In this document: one piece after another, positions 47,530 to 58,859 of the stretch
Layout of the letters: each line of letters opens with the position of its first letter
Position numbering within the stretch: position 1 is the stretch's first letter
Source: Tetradesmus obliquus
Taxonomy: Eukaryota > Chlorophyta > Chlorophyceae > Sphaeropleales > Scenedesmaceae
NCBI GenBank assembly: GCA_030272155.1
Contig: CP126193.1
Span: forward strand, 3,968,001-4,032,000
Direction of reading: 5' to 3'
Length of the DNA: 64,000 nt
The notes under the pieces: model-generated
Seen by the model: only the letters and a program-made list of their open reading frames with translations
The model's database searches: none
Told to the model about the DNA's origin: nothing
Position numbers and translations under genes: made by a program

Positions 47530-50500
47530 CTAGGCTGCAACCAGCTGCTCTCGCCCTGCCACAACCTGCGGCTGCGCCGACCCTGCCACGCCTGCCGTCT
47601 GCTCATACACGTGCGCAACACGCAGCAGCGACGCCTCCTCAAACATGCGCCCCACAAACTGCACGCCCACAGGCAGCTGCACCCCTGCCTCCTCAGTGAA
47701 GCCGCATGGCACTGTCACAGCTGGCAGGCCTGCCAGGTTGATGTTGATGGTCATCAGGTCTCCCTTGTACATGGCAAGCGGGTCGCAGTTTTTCTCGCCG
47801 ATCTTGTAGGCGGGCGTGGGTGCTGTGGGGCACAGCAGCACGTCATACTGCTGCAGCGCTGCCTGCAGCTCCTGCTGCACTAGAGTGCGCACCTGCACAA
47901 GCGAACACGCAGCGGCGGCATGAAGCACCAAATGTGCGTATGGTCATCACTGGAAACAGTTGCAGGGCAGATGTGCAACACCAGTCATGAGCTTGTACGC
48001 AGTGCTGCCGTTACAAGCGCACGTGCTTGCCTCCAGGTGCACCCCTTTGCGCAGCTGCTTCCCGCAGCTCAACAACAGCATGTGTCGCAGAGCACTCCTG
48101 TGCATCCGTCCTGCCTGAACTAGGTCGTCACCACACACCACTTGCCACTGTCAACCAGAATCACACGCACCAAGCCGCCACCTCCTGTGCACAACACGCC
48201 CAACAGCTGCAGCCAGCACACATCAAGCGCCCACCTGCTGCGCGCGCTTGTAGTACGCATCGTAGTACCCGGCAGACAGTGCGTAGCTGCCCATCAGGAT
48301 GCGCCGCTTCACTTCAGGGCCCAGCCCCGCGCCGCGTGTGTTGGCGTACATGTGCCGCAGGTCTCGTGCAGCCGCGTCGTCGCTGGCGCGCTGCCCGTAG
48401 CGCACGCCGTCGTAGCGTGACAGGTTGGATGATGCCTCGCTGAGGGCCAGCACGTAGTAGGCTGGCAGGCCCAGGTCAAAGGTGGGCAGTGACACCTGAA
48501 GGTGACGCAGCGATTTGTGGTGAGGATGGCGGCGGTTAAGGCAGCAACTTTTGGATGCTCATGGTGTTTCAGCTGGCGCATCAGCCACTGTTGCAGATGT
48601 GCTGTAACTAGACCATTTGCTGCAGGCATGACAGTGCGGCTCGGCTGAGGCCAGGAGAGTCGCTGCCTGGCGTCGGTGACTGCAAAGCCGCCGGTGCAGC
48701 TGCTGCGCTGCTGCGCTGCCTGCTCACCTCCTCGACCTCTGCGCCCAGCTGCTGCAGGTGCTGCAGCGCGCCATTCACTGCGGCCATCACGCCCGGCGCA
48801 ACGCCCTCGCCAATCGTCTGGCTGATCAGCCCCACCCGCAGCCCTGCCAGGCACTTGTCAGCCACCGCATCAACAGGCTGCAGCTGCGCTGTGAAGTCCG
48901 GCACGGCTTCTTTGCTGCACGTTGCGTCGCTGCTGTCAGGCCCTGCCATCACATTCAGCAGCCGCGCAGCATCTTCCACGCTGTGCGTCAGCGGGCCGAT
49001 GCAGTCCAGTGATGAGCCGTATGCAATCAAGCCGAAGCGGGAGATGCGGCCGTAGCTCGGCTTGAGGCCAACCACACCGCAGAAGTGTGCTGGCTGCCGA
49101 ATGGAGCCGCCTGTGTCGCTGCCAAGTGCTGCTGCACACTGGCGCGCTGCGACTGCTGCTGCGCTGCCGCCTGATGAGCCACCCGGCACGCGCGCGGTGT
49201 CCCAGGGGTTGCGTGTGACCTGCAGCAGGTGCACGCAGCACATGGGTGAAGCTTTCATGGACATCATACCAGCAGCAAGCAACTTAACATGCATGACTGT
49301 ATGCTGTGAACTCGGCTTCAAGAGCCCGCTGTGTGTAGTTGAGAAGGCGCATATGTGTTGGCCCCACTGTCACAACTGCCGTAGCGTTTTGTTGCTGGCA
49401 AGGATGGAGCAGCTGGCCAGTCGCACCTGGTATGCTGAGTTCTCCGTGCTGCTGCCCATGCAGAACTCATCCAGGTTTGTCTTGCCGATCAGCACAGCAC
49501 CTGCTGCCTTGAGGCGCGCCACTGCTGTGGCGTCAAAGGGAGGCAGGTAGGAGTCCAGCACCCTGCTGCCTGCTGTGGTGCGTAGGCCGGCAGTGCAGAT
49601 GCTGTCCTGCAGGGTCGAGTTGGTCAAGGCAGCCCACGCAATCCCAGCAGTCAGATGTGAATGGTTTGTTGACAAAAGCTGCTGGGATAGTTTGCACTCA
49701 GACGTGCACAGCAGCCGTTGCCAAGACTGCAGAGTGGGCCATGCATTGTGTTGCAATTGCTGATGATTCATGCGGAAATGTGGAGGGTGTAGATGTACCA
49801 GCTGGCGGCTAGCGTAAGCTGCTGCACGGCTGCCATGGCATCATGTGCTGCATGCAGGTGCCCACAGTTGCGCTTGCAATCTGTGCTGATGGTTTGTCTG
49901 CGGCTGTGGTGCAAGCTCAGCTCGCACAGCTGGGATGCCTACCTTGATTGCAATGGGCACTCCTGCAAGCGGCCCTGCCGCGTCACCCCTTGCAATGGCT
50001 GCATCAACAGCAGCAGCCTAGCGGCAGCATGGCAGGAACGGGACAGGGCTGTGTGAGGAACGCCTGCGCAGCTTGGGATGTATACCTGACAGCCTGGTGT
50101 CAGATGTGGTGTTTTCTACTTCGGATGAACCCATATGCTCAGCAGAAACTGATACAGATGCAAGCACAGAGGCAGCTCAAAGGGCCGGTGTACCTGCTTG
50201 CAGCTGCTGACCTACTCACAGATCTGTCTGCACATAGGTGTTGACTACTCACAAATCTGTCAGTTGCCACCCACACACCACAGCCATCAGCGTGTTGCAA
50301 ACTACTGCACAGGACGGCACACTACTCTCACACTGGTTCCATAACACACATGAAGCATGTCTGAGCACTTGTCAAGCTTCCGTGCCACTGCCACGTGCAG
50401 CCAACACTGTTGCAGTGCCGTCACTGCTCAGCCTGCCACCCAGCACACCCACTGCTACAAGTTCCTGCAAGGCCCACCTGTGCCAAAGCATGCTCCTCAT

Positions 50501-50741
50501 TAACTGTCAGGAAGCTGTGAACCTGTCCCTCGACTGACTTTAGCTGCTGCAGGTATGCCTGCGTGACCTCCACAGCTGACTGCTGCTTGGTGGCCACATT
50601 CTGTTGAATGCTCTTCAGTAGGGAGGCCTGAGCAGCACATACAGTTCGCATGCTGGATCCCCGTGCTGGTCTGAAAGGTGCATGAACTCGGCTACGTGAT
50701 GAAGCTGACACAGTGCGCTGTGCCAGCTGCTGCGTCTGCAT
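47530..50741 (-). CDS. GATA: Glutamyl-tRNA(Gln) amidotransferase subunit A, organellar
   Basis: GatA is the amidase subunit of GatCAB, which converts Glu-tRNA(Gln) to Gln-tRNA(Gln) in chloroplasts and mitochondria. Six exons with phase-0 junctions: 50478-50741, 49943-50017, 49427-49606, 48728-49219, 48235-48495, 47530-47892 (TAG), giving 544 aa. The catalytic triad of the amidase signature family is visible: Lys in GVPIAIK, Ser in [14 protein letters not shown], and the nucleophile Ser in [12 protein letters not shown]. Other hallmarks are [51 protein letters not shown] and [11 protein letters not shown]. The first 45 residues are rich in Arg, Ser and Ala without acids ([20 protein letters not shown]), a likely organellar transit peptide, absent from bacterial GatA. 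It is divergent from the OPR gene, 463 bp between start codons. Confidence 0.95.
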
Positions 50742-51204
50742 CGCGAAACTGGTGCTGTGTGCTGTTGCTGCAGTGCTGCTAGGAACTCATAACACAGCAG
50801 GTTGACTCCAGGCACGCGCAGCGTAAAACAAATGAGCATCTGCTTGAGATTGTGTGGCGGTGCTCTTGCAATCAATGTGCTTGCGAGCAGCCAAGTGTCA
50901 GAGTGTCGTTGTCACACTTGTCAGCCAGTGTACGGTGAGCTCTTCCTGGGCTTCAATGCGCTTATTGGCAAGGACCGTAATGTGGCTTTAGGAAGTATCG
51001 GTGTTGAGTGTCAAAGCTGTAGATGCTGCTGAGTACACGTGACCAGTCCACTGCTGTTGCTGCTGCCACTGATTGCAGATAGATGCATCATCCGATTCCT
51101 GATCACAGCCAGATCTCATAGTAGGAGTACAAGCTGTTGAATGCCTATTACATAGCTGGAAGTGGCTGGGCAGGCATCACCAGTATCTCCAGCCCAGCAG
51201 CAGC
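50742..51204. promoter_or_regulatory. Divergent promoter region, GatA and OPR gene
   Basis: The 463 bp between the start codons of two divergent genes, both probably coding organelle-targeted proteins involved in gene expression. It must contain both promoters. No clear TATA box was identified. Confidence 0.5.
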
Positions 51205-54200
51205 ATGCCCTGCATGCGCATGTATCAGCAGCATAGCTGCGCAGCAGCTGCAGGTGGCCATGCTGCAGCACCGAGAGCCAGCTTACGCCTGCACACCGGA
51301 AGCACAAAACCCAGCAGCTATCATCTGGCAAGTGCAGCGCTGGCCTCACAACAGGGGCAGCGCGCATACAGTACCCTTGCACCGCGGCAGCAGCAACTGC
51401 AGCAGCTTGCAGGTAGCGCGCTGGTGGCAGCAGCCTCACTCAGCAATGCCGCTGCAGCATGCACTCAGCGGCGCAGTACAGCAGTGGCAGCAGCTGGCTT
51501 TGTGAAGAGCCAGCAGTGGGCAACAGAGGACGGCTTCCAGCCTCGGCTGCTGACGACGCACCTGATGCAGGCACAGCAGGTGGAGCAGCTGCAGCAGCTG
51601 TGGCAGCAGCACCGGTCAGACTTCAACGCCGTGCACTTCAGCGCCCTTATGCATCAGCTGTCCGTTTTGCATTGTGCAGCAGCAGCAGTCGAGCAGCCAG
51701 TGCAGGAGCAGCAACAGCAGCGGCAGCAGCAACACAAGCAACGGCAGCACATCAAGCCGGCACGATTACGACAGCAGCAAGTAAACAAGGCCGCAGCAGT
51801 CACACGAGAGGCAGCTGCCACTGTAGCTGATGTTGCTGCAGCATCTGTAGCTGAAAGCAGTGACAAGCAGTATGCAGAGCTAGAGGATGAGCTGCTGCAT
51901 CTAGTCGAAGAGTTCAGCACAAACAATAGCACCAGTGACAGCCTAAGCAGCATACTAGAGCCACCCCAGCCGCAGCAGACACTGCCGCAGCAGCAGCAGC
52001 AGCTAGTGCGGCCGCAGCAGCTAGTGCGGCCGCAGCAGCCTAACACGCAGCAATGGGAGCAGCTCAAAGCACGTCAGCAGCAGCAGACAGCGCAGCAGCT
52101 GGCACACGCTGTGGCAAGCCACGCGCTGTCTCCAGGTGTCTGTGAGCAGCTAGATGGGCGAGCAGTTGTCATGATTAGCCACGCACTGGCCAAAGTCGGC
52201 CTGCAGGATCAGCAGCTGCTGTCACGCATTGTTTGGGCCACAGGCCCCGAGGGCGAGCTGCTGAACAGGCTTGATGCACAGCAGCTCTGCAACCTGATCT
52301 GGTCTGTGGCGGTGTGTGTAGACGCAGTAAACGGCGTGACTGCAGCATACATGGCGCAGGACGTCACACCCGGCAGCAGCAGCAGCAGCAGCAGCCGGCC
52401 CAGCCCGCTGCAGCAGTATGAGCTGCCGCGGGCTTGGCTGGGTGTTGTCTCGCGCGCATTCCAGTACAAGATATCTGGCTACAGCAGCGCCGGGCTGACG
52501 ATGGCGCTGTGGGGCCTGTGCAGGCTGCGGCTGGCGCCTGGGCGCTGGTTGAAAGCCTTTTTCGAGGCCAGCGGCAGCCAGCTGGGTCAGTTCAGCCGTC
52601 AGGAGCTGGCTGTGGTGGCATATGCGCTAGGAAAGATGCGAGCAGAGGTGAGCTGCAGCAATTCGGGAACTACCTGTCGTATACAACAGCAGACGCAGGA
52701 AGAGTTTACCAACACAGTGGCAGGAACAAAACATCGACAGCTGTAACAGCAGCAGGAGGTTGACTGCTGCACCAGCAGCAACTGCCCTGACCTCTACCTG
52801 CCTTATCCGCATCACCAACATGCAATGCGCAGATTTCGCCGCAGTGGCTGTCTCAGTACCTGGCCGCCTCCACTGAGGGCCTCACGCAGCTCAGCAGCCA
52901 GGAGCTGTCCATGAGCCTGTGGGGGCTGGCCACATGCGGCGCAGCGCCACACAAGGCCTGGCTCATGGCCTGGTTCCTCAGCAGCAGGGCCAGCATGCAG
53001 CGCGCCTCAACGCAGGTGAGAGAGAGTGCGCATTGCGCGCTGCAGCACCTGCTGCTGCTGGTGGTGTGTTGGCAGCATGGGGACAGCTGCAGCTAGTGGA
53101 GTTGCAGCAACAGGTGGTGTTTTCAAGCTGCGAGGGTTGTCGTTACTGGGTGTGTGAGGTCCTTCAGCAGGCTGCAAGCAGGGTAGCACGGGCGGGTCCT
53201 GCTGAGGCGCAACATCTGTTCTGCTGTGTTTCTGCTTTCGCTGAGGATGCTGCAAAGCGCCATGCATCTGCTGTAACACATACAGACCGAGCTTGATGCA
53301 ACCTGGTACACAGCTGGTATGCATGCACCACATGGCTGTTTGATTTTCAGAGTGTTGCTGCATGTCATCTGCATGCTCACCACCGCCGCAGGACCTGTCG
53401 CTGTGGCTGTACAGCCTGGCGCTGCTGCGGCTGACGCCCAGCCCGCTGTGGTGCACCAGCTACGTGGAGGCCAGCTTCGCGCCACTCACAGCACGCAGCA
53501 CGCACCCGCAGGTGTGCGTTTTGTGGTGTGAAGTTGAAATGACCAGTTGACAGCAGGACACTGGAATACAGCGGCGGCTTGCAAGGGCGGAACGCACTGC
53601 TGGGTTACCAACGGCACAGAAGTGGCTAGCTTCATTTACAGCCGACTAAACGCAGTGTGTGTTTGTGCAAGCGGTTGCTGCACTGGCATAAGCAAGGTAG
53701 TGAGATGAACTTCCGAAGTCAATGTGCTAATGCTGCTGCTGCTGCTGCTGTTGCTGCCTGCAGGAGCTGGTCAATGTCATGTGGGCCATCAGCTGCATGG
53801 AGTGGAGCCCGCCCATGCTGTACTGGCGCGGCCTGCTGGATGCGGCGCGGTCAAACTTTGGGCGCTTCAACGCGCAGGACCTGGCCAACTGCATCTCTGC
53901 AGGTGAGCAACGGGGTGTTGGGTGGTTTCCGCAGGACTCGGCATGCTGACAGAGCTGGCTGGTCAAAGTTGTTGCTAACCTGGTGCTTGTGACAGGCGGT
54001 GCTTGCGCCGGCATCACATGCACTTGCAGCTGTGCATGCACTTGCAGCTGTGCCACATTGCCACATTGCCACAAATGGCACTGGCAGGGCAGCTGTAGCC
54101 TTCCAAATTCGCTGCTACCATCTGTTTACCCACTCTGTGCCTGCCGGGGCTGTTGCTGCTGGCCTTGCCTGCAGCCACTGCCGTGGATGTGTCCAGCATA

Positions 54201-54782
54201 GAGCGGCCCTGGCTGGCCTCCTTCCTGCAAGCCTCTGAGCCCAAGCTGCCCAGCTTCTCATCGCTGCAGCTGGCACACACGATTGCGGCACTGGCAGCAG
54301 TTGACAAGGCGCACGACTGGGCGGCCACCTGCATCCATGCAGCCTGGCAGGAGGCCTTCGTGCAGGCAGCTGCGCGCCAGCTAGGCAACCGCAGGTAGGC
54401 TGCATCACGTGTGACGACTCGTTTGTTCGCGTGAGGCAGGATCGGCGATGAATATGATATCACCAGCCCGTCAACTTGATGAACTGTTGCGTTGAACTTC
54501 CTGTGTCGGTGGTGGTGAGCAACACGGGCTCCGGCTATGATGGTGCCCTCCAACTATGGTGCAACGAGTGGTACTGGCTTGCTGACAAGCCATGGGCCTC
54601 ATACAATCGGACGCCGCGCTGTGCTGCCGTTCTTTCTGCCTCAGGTTCAAGTCCCGTGCGCTGGAGCTGGTGGTGCATGGCCTGCGACAGCTGCACTTCA
54701 GCAGCAGCCCGCAGCCGCAGCAGGAGTTCGTGCGGCGCGCTGAGGCGCTGCTGGAGCACATGAAGCGCGCACAGCAGGACGG

Positions 54783-54828
<46 letters not shown>

Positions 54829-54879
54829 GAGCCTGGGCAGCCGACGCCGGCAGCTTGGTTGCCGCAGGAGGAAGAATGA
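51205..54879 (+). CDS. Octotricopeptide-repeat (OPR) protein, likely organelle-targeted
   Basis: OPR proteins bind specific organellar RNAs and control stability, splicing or translation. Exons with matching phases: 51205-52647, 52833-53015, 53392-53511, 53764-53902, 54175-54394, 54645-54879 (TGA), giving 779 aa. The N-terminus (MPCMRMYQQHSC...) is rich in Ala, Ser and Arg, as in transit peptides. A low-complexity Gln-rich spacer covers roughly residues 160-300. From about residue 300 the OPR-type pattern appears, PxxW followed by FxxQxLxxxLWxLxxL: SPQWLSQYLAASTEGLTQLS, QELSMSLWGLATCGAAPHKA, DLSLWLYSLALLRLTPSPLW and ELVNVMWAISCMEWSPPMLY. The introns fall near repeat boundaries. The C-terminus is a polyglutamine run and a short acidic end. 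No RAP domain is visible. The organelle and the RNA target cannot be read from the sequence. Confidence 0.8.
54784..54826 (+). repeat. CAG run encoding polyglutamine near the OPR C-terminus
   Basis: About 14 consecutive CAG codons in the last exon of the OPR gene, likely polymorphic. Confidence 0.9.
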
Positions 54880-56930
54880 TTGCGATGGGGTCATTGCTCA
54901 ACAGCTGTGCTGCCGTCAATCATCAACAGCCTTCAGGAAGTGATGGCTTTCAGTGCTGGCTGTATGTACAGAGCACAGTGCACGCAAGAACTAGCCGCCG
55001 TGCGGCACTGTAACACCTTGTGTCGTTGCTGGCCTGACAGTGCATCTGGTTTCAATCGCCTCTGGCAGCGCAGCACCTCTAGCTCTGCTGAGCTGCAGCT
55101 GCCTTTTGCCCATGAGCCTTGTCTGGCCTCTCAGTGGGTGGGCCTGTGGCCCTGCTTCGGTACCTTGGTAAGACGAATGGGTACGGCGAGTTACACTGTG
55201 AGGAAACAGATAGCTGTTGCCTCACCAACCAAATGCTTCACCCGCCCTACAGAGGGCATATATGCTAAATGGAAGGCTTGTCACAACGGTTGTGGGTGGT
55301 CAAGTGCGCCCTGCCAGGGCAGCAAACCAACTGGCAACTACAATTCACATCTGCCGGCAGGGCGACCTTTGATTAGTGATAAAACACAGCAGCCCCAACC
55401 ACAACCAGCACACACACACACACCGTAGGTCATTGCTATACCCAGCCAACACCAGAAGGGCAGCCACATGGCACGGTGTACAAAAGTACATACAAGAATC
55501 AGCGGTACATGTTTTATACAAGGAACTGACGCGCAGGTGCGCCAGTGCAGCTGCTGCAGCAGCTGCTGCAGCAGCTGCCCTCATCAACAGCAATCCCATG
55601 CCAGCCAATGCCAGCAGATATGCCGTCTCCACTACAGATGCCCACGCTCCCACTTCCACTCACACAGGGCCATGGCTAGGCCGCCTGTTGACCTCGCTTT
55701 GGTCAGAAGGGGTGTGCAGTGCATGTAGACTGTATCAAAAGTAACCGGTATGCTCACGTCACGGATGCTATCCTGCACAACGCCGTGCTTGACGATATGA
55801 CTCCACACACGACTGATATGCTTACAGGAGTGTGCGCTCCTGCTGCATGCACACACGAGGGCAGAATACACACAGGTGACATAAGACTTTGTGAGGCTGC
55901 CCTGCAGCCGTGGTCCAGCGTTGCCCATCAAGGGAGCAAGTCAGCCCTGCTGCCACCAACCTCACAGCACACATCCTGCCAAAGCATAATCTGCAACTGG
56001 CACACACCTGACACCGCAACACAATACGACGCGTTACAGGTCAGGCGCGCAGGTGTCGGGTATGCAAGGAACCACCCCGCACACACAACACATGTCAGAC
56101 ACACCAGTCACTACTGCAGACATCAGTATGTGTAAGTCAACAAAGGTCATCAGTTATCGCACAAGTTCACAGTCAGCAGATGCTGCCTGCCTACTATAGC
56201 TTTGGACAAAAGGACCTAGTCCTGGTTGCAGTGTAACACGTGGCACTGCTCCCATGGCAACCACCTTGTCAGCTGTTGCTGCCTGTGAACAAAACTCCCC
56301 ATACCACAGCCTAGCAAGCTGGCAACATCAGCAAGTGAACAGCTTGCTCGCTTCTACTCATGCTTCCAGTGCAAGGGCACGGAGCAGCACAAAGACCTGA
56401 AGGAACTAAATGCAGCCTATACCCAGTGGATGTTCAAATCATGTGGGCAGCGAAGGCGTGCAGCAGGCTTAGCATATACAGTGGCTGTGTCGGACAGCCG
56501 CCCAGCCTACTGCACGCTCCACAATACAACTCACATGCCACACGAGCTCGAATACGGTACAACTGGCGTGAGCACACTACCACCACTGCAGGCTTTGCAG
56601 CAAGGCAGCTTGCTTACTGCCTCTGCGCACGCGCAGTGCGTCGAGCAGCACCCTTGTCTGCGCCACCCATCCACACACCAGTAAGCAGCCAACGCTGCCA
56701 AGCACCTCTGCCACATTCCAAAAACAGCAGCAGCGGCATGGCTGCAGGGGCACCACTCATCCTTCGCCAGACAGCATCACAGCGCCATCCTGCAAGCCGC
56801 CACTGTGTGCCTGCTGCCCGCAGCCACGCCGCTGTGCTCCACTCGCCTCTCCTACGCTACCACTGAATGAACGGCACGCACGCTCCACTCGGCTGTGCTA
56901 TGCTTGCTGGCCACGCGGCAGCGCGCGGCC
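54880..56930. other. Convergent intergenic region without a supported gene
   Basis: About 2 kb between the OPR and UBE2H stop codons. A TGTAA at 55009-55013, some 130 bp past the OPR stop, may be its polyadenylation signal. A minus-strand frame at 55345-55659 contains polyalanine and a hydrophobic stretch but has no ATG or splice support, so it is not called. A CA-repeat lies near 55408-55422. Confidence 0.5.
55009..55013 (+). terminator. Candidate TGTAA polyadenylation signal of the OPR gene
   Basis: TGTAA on the coding strand about 130 bp after the stop codon. Plausible by position, weak by length. Confidence 0.3.
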
Positions 56931-58405
56931 TCATGCATCCTCCTCTTCGCTGGATGTGAGGAAGCCGTCATCGCTGTCCTCGGCCTGGCCGTCATCGTCC
57001 ATCTTATCATCGCTGCCGTCATCGCTGGCCTTGCTGCTGCTGGCTGCAGAGCAGCCGGGCGTGGCGTAGCGCTTCACGTAGTCTGCAGATGCAACCAGGC
57101 AGCAGCCAGCACAGAGTGCACGTTTACAAGGGCAATCAGCTGTCATCCAGCTGTCATCCAGCATGGCACAATAATCGCGTTCATGATGCAAAACCAACGG
57201 TGTGGCCACAGCCACACCTCTGCTGCTGCTGGTTGACGGCCACCGCCACACCTCTGCCGTGTTTGCTTTCAATAGGTGTGACCATGTTATGAGCTGGAAA
57301 GATAACGTGTTCATCGTTTCCAACGCTGTTGCTCAAGCCCAGCATACAGCTGCTGCGCATGCTCACCCTTCACTCGCGAGTTGTAGCTAGTTGGCTCGCG
57401 CATCAGCAGTGCTGCGGCATCCCCGTTCAATGGGTCTGTGGGGTTGGGGTACAGCAGCAGCTGAGGCAGGAACACCTCAAACACGTTGATCAGGTCTGCA
57501 GCACGCAGCGGACAAGGAAGCAAGGTCAAACACAGCTTTGCAAAATGCAAATAAAAAGCGCAACAGCAACATGCGCATGCAGATGATCCCTCAGCCTGAC
57601 TGCCTTAAGGAAGATGCAAGCAAATGGAGTGCAAGAAAGGCGCAGCGAGACTGCTGCACACACTGCAACTGCACGTGCCTGCTGAGAGCAGCACAGTTGC
57701 CGACTCTGCTGATGCTACTCCTGCAGCTTCCAGCTCACCAAACATTGGGCTCCATGTCTGGTTGATCACGTCCAGGCACACAGATCCAGACCTGCACAAC
57801 CCATGAGCAACGCAACTCTTCAGGCAACAGTAGGCATGAGTGCGCTGCCGGCCTGCTGTGCCGCTGCTGTCACAAGGCGCTGCAGCCGCAGCAACTATGT
57901 AAAATGACGATCTCAGCAGCAGCCCGTCACCACACTCATGTAACATCAGCACGGCTGCTCACCCTTCATCCACGTTGGGGTGGAAGATCTTGTTCACAAA
58001 GCCAATGGAGGGTGACTTGTAGGGGTATGCCTCTGGCAGTTCAACATGCAGCCTCCAAACACCTCCCTCGTACGGGCCTGCAAGAGAAACAACGTCAGCA
58101 CGGCTATAACGCCATGCAACATTGCTGCTGCTGGGAAGGGTGGTTTGCAGTCAAGCGAGCAACACCCTTGAGCACCCTGCACTCACTATCTTTGGGGCCG
58201 TTGAAATCAACGTAGAACTCGCTGATATTATCCTCCACAAGCTCCACCTTCCAATCGCTCATCATGCTGCAAGTCGAGCAAGTTGACAGAGCGTCCTCGT
58301 CAGTCAGGGTCGACCGACGCACATGCCGCCCCGCTGCATGCATGCACTGCCACAAACTTACAGTCGCATCACATCCTGCTGCCTCCTAGAGCCGGGGCTG
58401 CACAT
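56931..58405 (-). CDS. UBE2H: Ubiquitin-conjugating enzyme E2, UBE2H class (plant UBC4/5/6)
   Basis: Six exons with matching phases: 58362-58405, 58187-58266, 57963-58077, 57739-57791, 57367-57495, 56931-57082 (TGA), giving 190 aa against 183 in human UBE2H. The start at 58405 gives [15 protein letters not shown], aligning with the SPGKRR-type N-terminus of the family. The UBC core is complete: [40 protein letters not shown], then [20 protein letters not shown] with the HPN motif and the catalytic Cys in SVCLD, and [20 protein letters not shown]. The acidic C-terminal tail (SEEEDA, many Asp/Ser) is typical of UBE2H. In yeast and animals this class works with the GID/CTLH ubiquitin ligase; that partner is known for the family, not shown here. 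Divergent from the ABC transporter gene. Confidence 0.95.
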
Positions 58406-58859
58406 GGCTGCTGCTGTTGGCTACTCGACAGGGCCAAGGAGCAGGACCTAGGGAATTGCAGCAATTCAACTAGCAGAGATGCCACTACAAGAGACTTTGA
58501 CCAACAAAAAAACAGCCAACACGTCTCGCAACACCCTGGGAAAAGGCAAACGAAGCAGACAGTGGAGATGCGGGGCAGACTGGCTACGTCTGGGAGCTGC
58601 AAGTCACAAAGCACCACTTTTACACCAAAAATAAGTGAATGACGTCCTTCGCACCTCTGCATTTGGGGTGCAGGAGAGGAAAGCTAAACACTGGCCTGGG
58701 GTTCGGCGAAAGACGAGCTTCCTCGTTTAAAATGTACAGTGCATGTTCATCTGGTCTCCTATATTTGTAGATCAATGCACGTCCGTGGTACGCCGAGTGG
58801 CGCTCTGCTGTCCTGGTGTACTGTCCTGTCGTCACACCACTCCTCCTACAAAAAAGAGG
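58406..58859. promoter_or_regulatory. Divergent promoter region, UBE2H and ABCD2-like gene
   Basis: The 454 bp between the two start codons should contain both promoters and 5' UTRs. An alternative in-frame ATG at 58743 lies upstream of the start I chose for the transporter. Confidence 0.5.

Noticed and set aside
55345..55659. Minus-strand frame with polyalanine and a hydrophobic stretch
   Set aside because: It begins with GTG, has no ATG, no conserved motif and no neighbouring exons; the alanine run comes from a trinucleotide repeat.
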